DNA from: Epiperipatus broadwayi
Taxonomy: Eukaryota > Onychophora > Udeonychophora > Euonychophora > Peripatidae
Length of the DNA stretch: 64,000 nucleotides
Direction: 5' to 3'
Assembly: GCA_028023455.1 (NCBI GenBank)
Contig: JAQFVV010006311.1
Span: forward strand, 1,780,147-1,844,146
Position 1 is the stretch's first letter. Each line of letters starts with the position of its first letter. Positions 59,882 through 64,000 of the stretch are shown here, piece after piece. Made by a program: the position numbers and the translations under genes. The notes beneath the pieces are model-generated. The model was not told the origin of the DNA, searched no databases, and saw only the letters and a program-made list of their open reading frames with translations.

Positions 59882-62045
59882 TGTAACAGTCAGATGATGT
59901 ATGTTGGTTTAACCCAGTTCGAATACTAGGTGAAAGTACCTCGAGGCCATCCATATGCGAGATATTAAATCAAGAATACTATGGCCTCTGCCCTATTTGC
60001 CTATTCTCAAGGCTAATTACGAACAAACAACATTATCTGAGACACACATAAATTATTTTCTCACCAGCCACAAAGCTTAGCAACAGAGGTAGAGACATGG
60101 ACAGGAACACCTACAGAGCTAAATAGTTAAATGTGCAATAAAAGTACTAAGAAACATGTGTTTTGCATGCCTGGATCATTGGAAAAGTAAAATAAAGCAT
60201 TATAATAAAATTAGGAAACTCAAGCTTTTTATAGTTAAATAATATGTTTAATTAACAACTTTAAAATATGAATAATGATTTAATGGCCTCCACTATTCCC
60301 CTAAATTAATGAAAACTAATTAGACAATAAAAACAGATTAATATGTTTGCGGTCTAAATCTTTTCTTCCCAATTTTATTAAAATTGTCAACCCGAATCTC
60401 CTCGATAAAGTGCAATAATAAAAATCTTTCACAAAGCATTTTTTTAATTGCTTTGAGCTAAAACAGAGTTTAAAAATTATTTAAAACGTATATAGCTAAA
60501 TCTGATATACGTAATAAGCTAGTGGCGGACAAAAGAAGCGTTATCGAGGAGATCAAGTTGGCAAACAAAAGGAAACATACTTGTATTGAATTTTACAAAT
60601 ATAATGAAAATTGGAAAGAGATTTAAATGAAAAACTAACCTTTAAACTTAACCGCAATGGAATACGAAATATTTATAAACGTTAGTAATGAAGAATAGCA
60701 AAGGAAAAAGGGTTAAATATATAGATAGATGATCACACAATATATATCTAAGACTAGTCTAATAAAAAAAAATGGTTACATTACAAATATAATTAAATAC
60801 AACAATTTATAATATAATTCAGTGAAGCACTTAAAAAAGGGTATGAATAAAAAAAGTAGAAAGTAAATAGTTCAATGGAGGAGAGATACTATTACCGTCC
60901 TAGTTCCTTGGTCATGTTCCATCGACGAGCGTAGCTTGATCCGTCCATCGATAGGTATTTGTCCGGACAATGAAAATATGTAGCATGGTTTCACGAAAAG
61001 TCCTACAGACACGGCACAGAGTTCAGATTATTATTAGGTGGATACTATGGCATTTTGGATGGTATTTAGGAACCTCGGCGATAGGCAAAGCTATTTATTT
61101 GCCTAGCCAAGCATAGTAGAATCCATCAAATTCATATGACTTTTTTCTTGAGCATGTTCAAACTTCTCCATGATTTTGAAGACGACAGTTGTATAACTTT
61201 GTGGAATAAAATCTTAACAAGCAAAAGCAAAATCTGCAAGAGTTCTCCAAAGAGAAATCTGAATGCCTGCCAGAAAACTCTGAATAATCGCAAGAAAACT
61301 CTGAATAACCTAGTCTTTTGTTCACTCTCCTATTTATACATTTTTTGCAAGCTACCCTCTATTGTTTGTATGATCTTAGATCTTGATAAGCCCCTCCTCA
61401 TTCCTTTGTTTCAAAATAATATTTTCGAAAAAAAATAACTTACTTGTTTATTCTAAATTTCTTTCTTTAAACTTTGAATTTTATTAATTAAAAAAGAAAG
61501 AGAAGGCCATCTTTAATTTGACTTGTATGGGCTCACTAATTAAAAATATACATTCTTTTAGAAAATGTTGGTGGGCTTATCTCAAAATCAAATCATACTA
61601 AATATTTTAACAAGATTTAAAAACAAAAGTACATTCTTATTTCTTTTAATAATATAAGCATTTTATTTCAGCAGAATTTTGCATTAACTCATATATATAC
61701 GCTTGACATATATATATGTTTGACTAATAGGTTTTACAAGTAATTTTTATTAACAGAAATCTAATCTTAGAAATGGAATTTATTTAAAATGAAATAGTTA
61801 AATGCAAAACCCTGCTGATATTGGACTATAAACTTAATTCAGGCCTACAATACTAATTAGGTTTATGGGAGGCTGTGAAGCATGGATCGGACTTCAGATC
61901 CATTGCTTCATTTCCCAATAGTTAGTGAGCAAAAAAAATGTTAAAAAAATGCTGTTGCTTCAGGTCAGAGGTAAAAATTGTGTGCCAGGTGAGTTCAAGC
62001 CTACTCTTTATTTGCTGTAATATTTAATTTGTTACTGACTAACAG
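59882..62045 (-). repeat. Candidate 3' LTR of the gag-pol-tail element
   Basis: Bounded by TGTAACAG at 59882 (after a TA microsatellite) and ACTAACA at 62045, it lies between the end of the 62.1-kb frame and a CpG-richer tract. Just inside, GTCTTTCTTTCTTTT (62046-62060) is AAAAGAAAGAAAGAC on the minus strand, a plausible polypurine tract. An inverted pair sits at 60386-60408 and 60541-60562 (ATCTCCTCGATAA core). The matching 5' LTR would lie beyond 63.6 kb and largely outside the window, so the LTR identity and the left edge are unproven. Confidence 0.35.
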
Positions 62046-62150
62046 TCTTTCTTTCTTTTACTATACAACTAAATGTTTATCCATAATTCAATCTTCTGTA
62101 TCTTAAATAGTCCATGTTGTTTTTAGTCTAACAAGTTATATTTATCTTTT

Positions 62151-62975
62151 TTAACTTCTAAATTTTCCGGGGTCCGGTGGTATGCAAGGTTTTATGTTTG
62201 GAGCATTATACCGTCTTTGTATGCTGTGACTATCTTTCAACCGAAAAGCATTTTCTCCACACTTCTTTTTTAACGCATATGGACCTTTATATATTGGGAA
62301 GAAATTTTTAACTTTCCTCCATGCTTTACTACTTGGCTTAAGGTCTCTTAGCCATGCTTGGTTTCCTTTCCTGAATTTATATTGCCAGTTTCGATTCTTG
62401 CGATGCCGAGCCATACGTCTTAATTTATCCCTTGCCTTCTTTTCTTGCTCAGTCACATTCTGGACTTGGAGACAGATTTTCAAGCTATCAAGGTGGTGTC
62501 TAGGGTTCCCACCCGGTTCTCTAAAACATTTTATATTGCTAATCTTTGCCACAGGAGTTATAGTATTGATTACTGTCACAGTAAAGATTTCACTGTCTTG
62601 TTGCACCTGGATTTGGTTCAACAGCTGTTGATCATTTGTTTTTTTACTCTCCTCATTCATTTGTCCAGAGAAATCCGACTGGTGAATGGCTTCGCCTGTT
62701 TCATAATCATTCGAGGATTTCATATCAGTGTCATCTTGATTTTGAGTATCATCTTCTGGTGATGCTTCTGTTACAATACTCTGTTCTTGATAGAGTTTCA
62801 TATGTGCCTCCAAACGGTTCAATCTTTGCGATGTAATATTCATAAATTCTTGGAACATGTTCATCATCATTTCATTTTCGTCTCTCATTTCTTTGATGAG
62901 ATCTTCCAAATTGTATTTTTGGTCACTATGAGTACATATTGACCTATAAACTTCGCCTCTCTTCTGTTCTTCCAT
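62151..62975 (-). CDS. Ty3/gypsy gag N-terminus fused in frame to pol tail
   Basis: A 274-codon open frame. Residues 1-60 are charged and helical (NLEDLIKEMRDENEMM). Residues 145-178 include FREPGGNPRHHLDSL, the gypsy capsid start. From about 180 the sequence changes to the segment that follows integrase: RDKLRRMARHRKN, GNQAWLRDLKPSS (204-216) and IYKGPYALKKK (228-238), the GPY/F domain, then NAFRLKD. Nearly all of gag and the whole protease-RT-RNase H-integrase core are deleted, yet the frame is preserved. If translated, it could be a small RNA- or chromatin-binding protein; more likely it is a deletion derivative mobilised in trans. Its gag resembles, but is not the same family as, the one at 8 kb. 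Confidence 0.7.
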   Translation of the reverse strand: MEEQKRGEVYRSICTHSDQKYNLEDLIKEMRDENEMMMNMFQEFMNITSQRLNRLEAHMKLYQEQSIVTEASPEDDTQNQDDTDMKSSNDYETGEAIHQSDFSGQMNEESKKTNDQQLLNQIQVQQDSEIFTVTVINTITPVAKISNIKCFREPGGNPRHHLDSLKICLQVQNVTEQEKKARDKLRRMARHRKNRNWQYKFRKGNQAWLRDLKPSSKAWRKVKNFFPIYKGPYALKKKCGENAFRLKDSHSIQRRYNAPNIKPCIPPDPGKFRS

Positions 62976-64000
62976 TTTTGCCTAATATTGGCTATTTTGT
63001 TATATAACAATCCCACCTTATTTGAAAAACGTATTTTAATCTTTTTATAAACAATCTAGATACATATATTTTATCACACGTATCTAGGAGCTATATTCTT
63101 CTGTATATAAAAAAAATTTAGTTTTTTCTAAACTAAGTCAGTATTCTAAGTTCCAACTATCTGTTTTATTTAGATGTTTTCAGAAATTAACTTTGCCTAC
63201 CTCATGAGGTCCTATCTTAAACCTATGCCTATATGTATTTGTTTGTACATGAAAAAAAAAATAAAATCCTGCCGTGTCTGTTTTTAATAACTATACTTCA
63301 TACTAGTCTCCTCACTTTATTTATTTCTATATTTCATTTAAATGTCACTGCTATGTTAATATAATTAAAATAATCCACTTACAGCTTGACCTGGCTTTCT
63401 CTGACACCTGAAACAACTAAAAAATGCATTTACATTAATATACAAATATATATATATCAAGGAATATGTGAGCAAAAATATACATAAGTCATGTTTAAAA
63501 ATTATTTTGGCTCACTACGCATACATTTTTTTATTTTGATCATCTACCTCCTATGGTTTGTTTATTTGTATTCCGATATGAGAGATTGCACTTGCCGACA
63601 AATTTATTTGATGGGGGCGCCAGTCGACAAGACAATGTTCATATCAAATATACATATTAATGGATAATGACCCAAGCACACATTGATAAGGTTTATAAAG
63701 TTTAATGCGATTACAATTTATTTTGATTTTCACTTCACTTTCAAAAAAAATCTCTGCATGAATAAGTAAATGGTATTTTAAATGACAATATTAATTAAGT
63801 CTAAGATGTATAACAACTAAGTAAGGTAACTTGTCTGACCTGGGTTCGAAACCAGTTACCATTTTGGTCATGACACAAAAAAAAATCAATTTAACAGCCT
63901 AAAGTACGATTAACAAAACAAAATATACACCAAAAAAAAAATTAAAAATAAAAATAAAATCCCATGATAACCGCCACTCCGAATTATGAACCTGGGATCG
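62976..64000 (-). other. Leader and possible start of 5' LTR
   Basis: No gene. TGGCGCCCCCAT on the minus strand (63622-63611) looks like a tRNA primer-binding site, 635 bases upstream of the frame at 62975, so a 5' LTR may start near 63623 and continue past the window. A second tRNA-like stretch, CTGGGTTCGAAACCAGTTAC (63839-63858), has B-box character. Confidence 0.35.

Noticed and set aside
62398-62836. Plus-strand open frames opposite the gag-pol-tail gene
   Set aside because: They are antisense shadows; the minus-strand frame has clear gypsy motifs.
63838-63880. Primer-binding site at CTGGGTTCGAAACCAG
   Set aside because: The T-stem and acceptor spacing do not fit a tRNA 3' end; the TGGCGCC site at 63622 is a better candidate.

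Overview
The window is AT-rich eukaryotic (metazoan-type) DNA: almost no continuous coding sequence, many layers of decayed retroelements, and two short exon-like segments with splice signals. The mix is an RTE-clade LINE, CR1/BovB-like LINE remnants, Ty3/gypsy elements, a Penelope-like element (PLE), a pogo/Tigger remnant, foldback MITEs and hammerhead-ribozyme (HHR) repeats. This suggests an invertebrate with a repeat-dense, low-GC genome; the species cannot be told from sequence alone.

Layout. 0.2-0.6 kb: LINE 3'-end remnant. 1.1-1.6 kb: a 480-bp foldback palindrome. 3.5-5.2 kb: HHR repeats of families 'A' and 'B'. 5.5-11.1 kb: a Ty3/gypsy element on the minus strand with 1.8-kb LTRs, a broken gag and no pol. 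11.3-12.5 kb: a family B HHR copy and a tRNA-containing foldback. 15.4-23.1 kb: a much older plus-strand gypsy element, split by a 3.2-kb insertion holding another family A HHR copy. 26.2-27.2 kb: LINE C-terminal remnant. 28.6-33.8 kb (minus): a decayed LINE followed by a decayed PLE whose upstream end carries its own HHR. 35.6 and 38.8 kb: RTE remnants. 41.8 kb: an orphan plus-strand exon. 43.1-46.4 kb: an apparently full-length RTE LINE with an 11-bp target-site duplication and one frameshift. 46.9-47.9 kb: pogo/Tigger remnant. 48-52 kb: LINE fragments and, at 50.5-50.8 kb, a CpG-rich promoter-like segment with a well-formed first coding exon on the minus strand. 52.5-53.9 kb: a cluster of HHR repeats, including the best-preserved ribozyme. 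54.7-56.5 kb: further foldbacks. 58.8-59.3 kb: an unidentified broken reading frame. 59.9-64 kb: a gypsy derivative in which gag is fused in frame to the pol tail.

The connecting theme is a family of repeats built around a type I hammerhead ribozyme with a very short stem III. The HHR upstream of the PLE reverse transcriptase (33.77 kb) continues into the same downstream sequence as the family A copies at 4.0 and 20.8 kb. This suggests that PLEs are the autonomous source and that the short HHR repeats are retrozyme-like derivatives. Several copies sit between inverted-repeat arms, and two loci preserve a dimer spacing of about 377 or 422 bp. No cellular gene is complete here; the two exons probably belong to genes with large introns.
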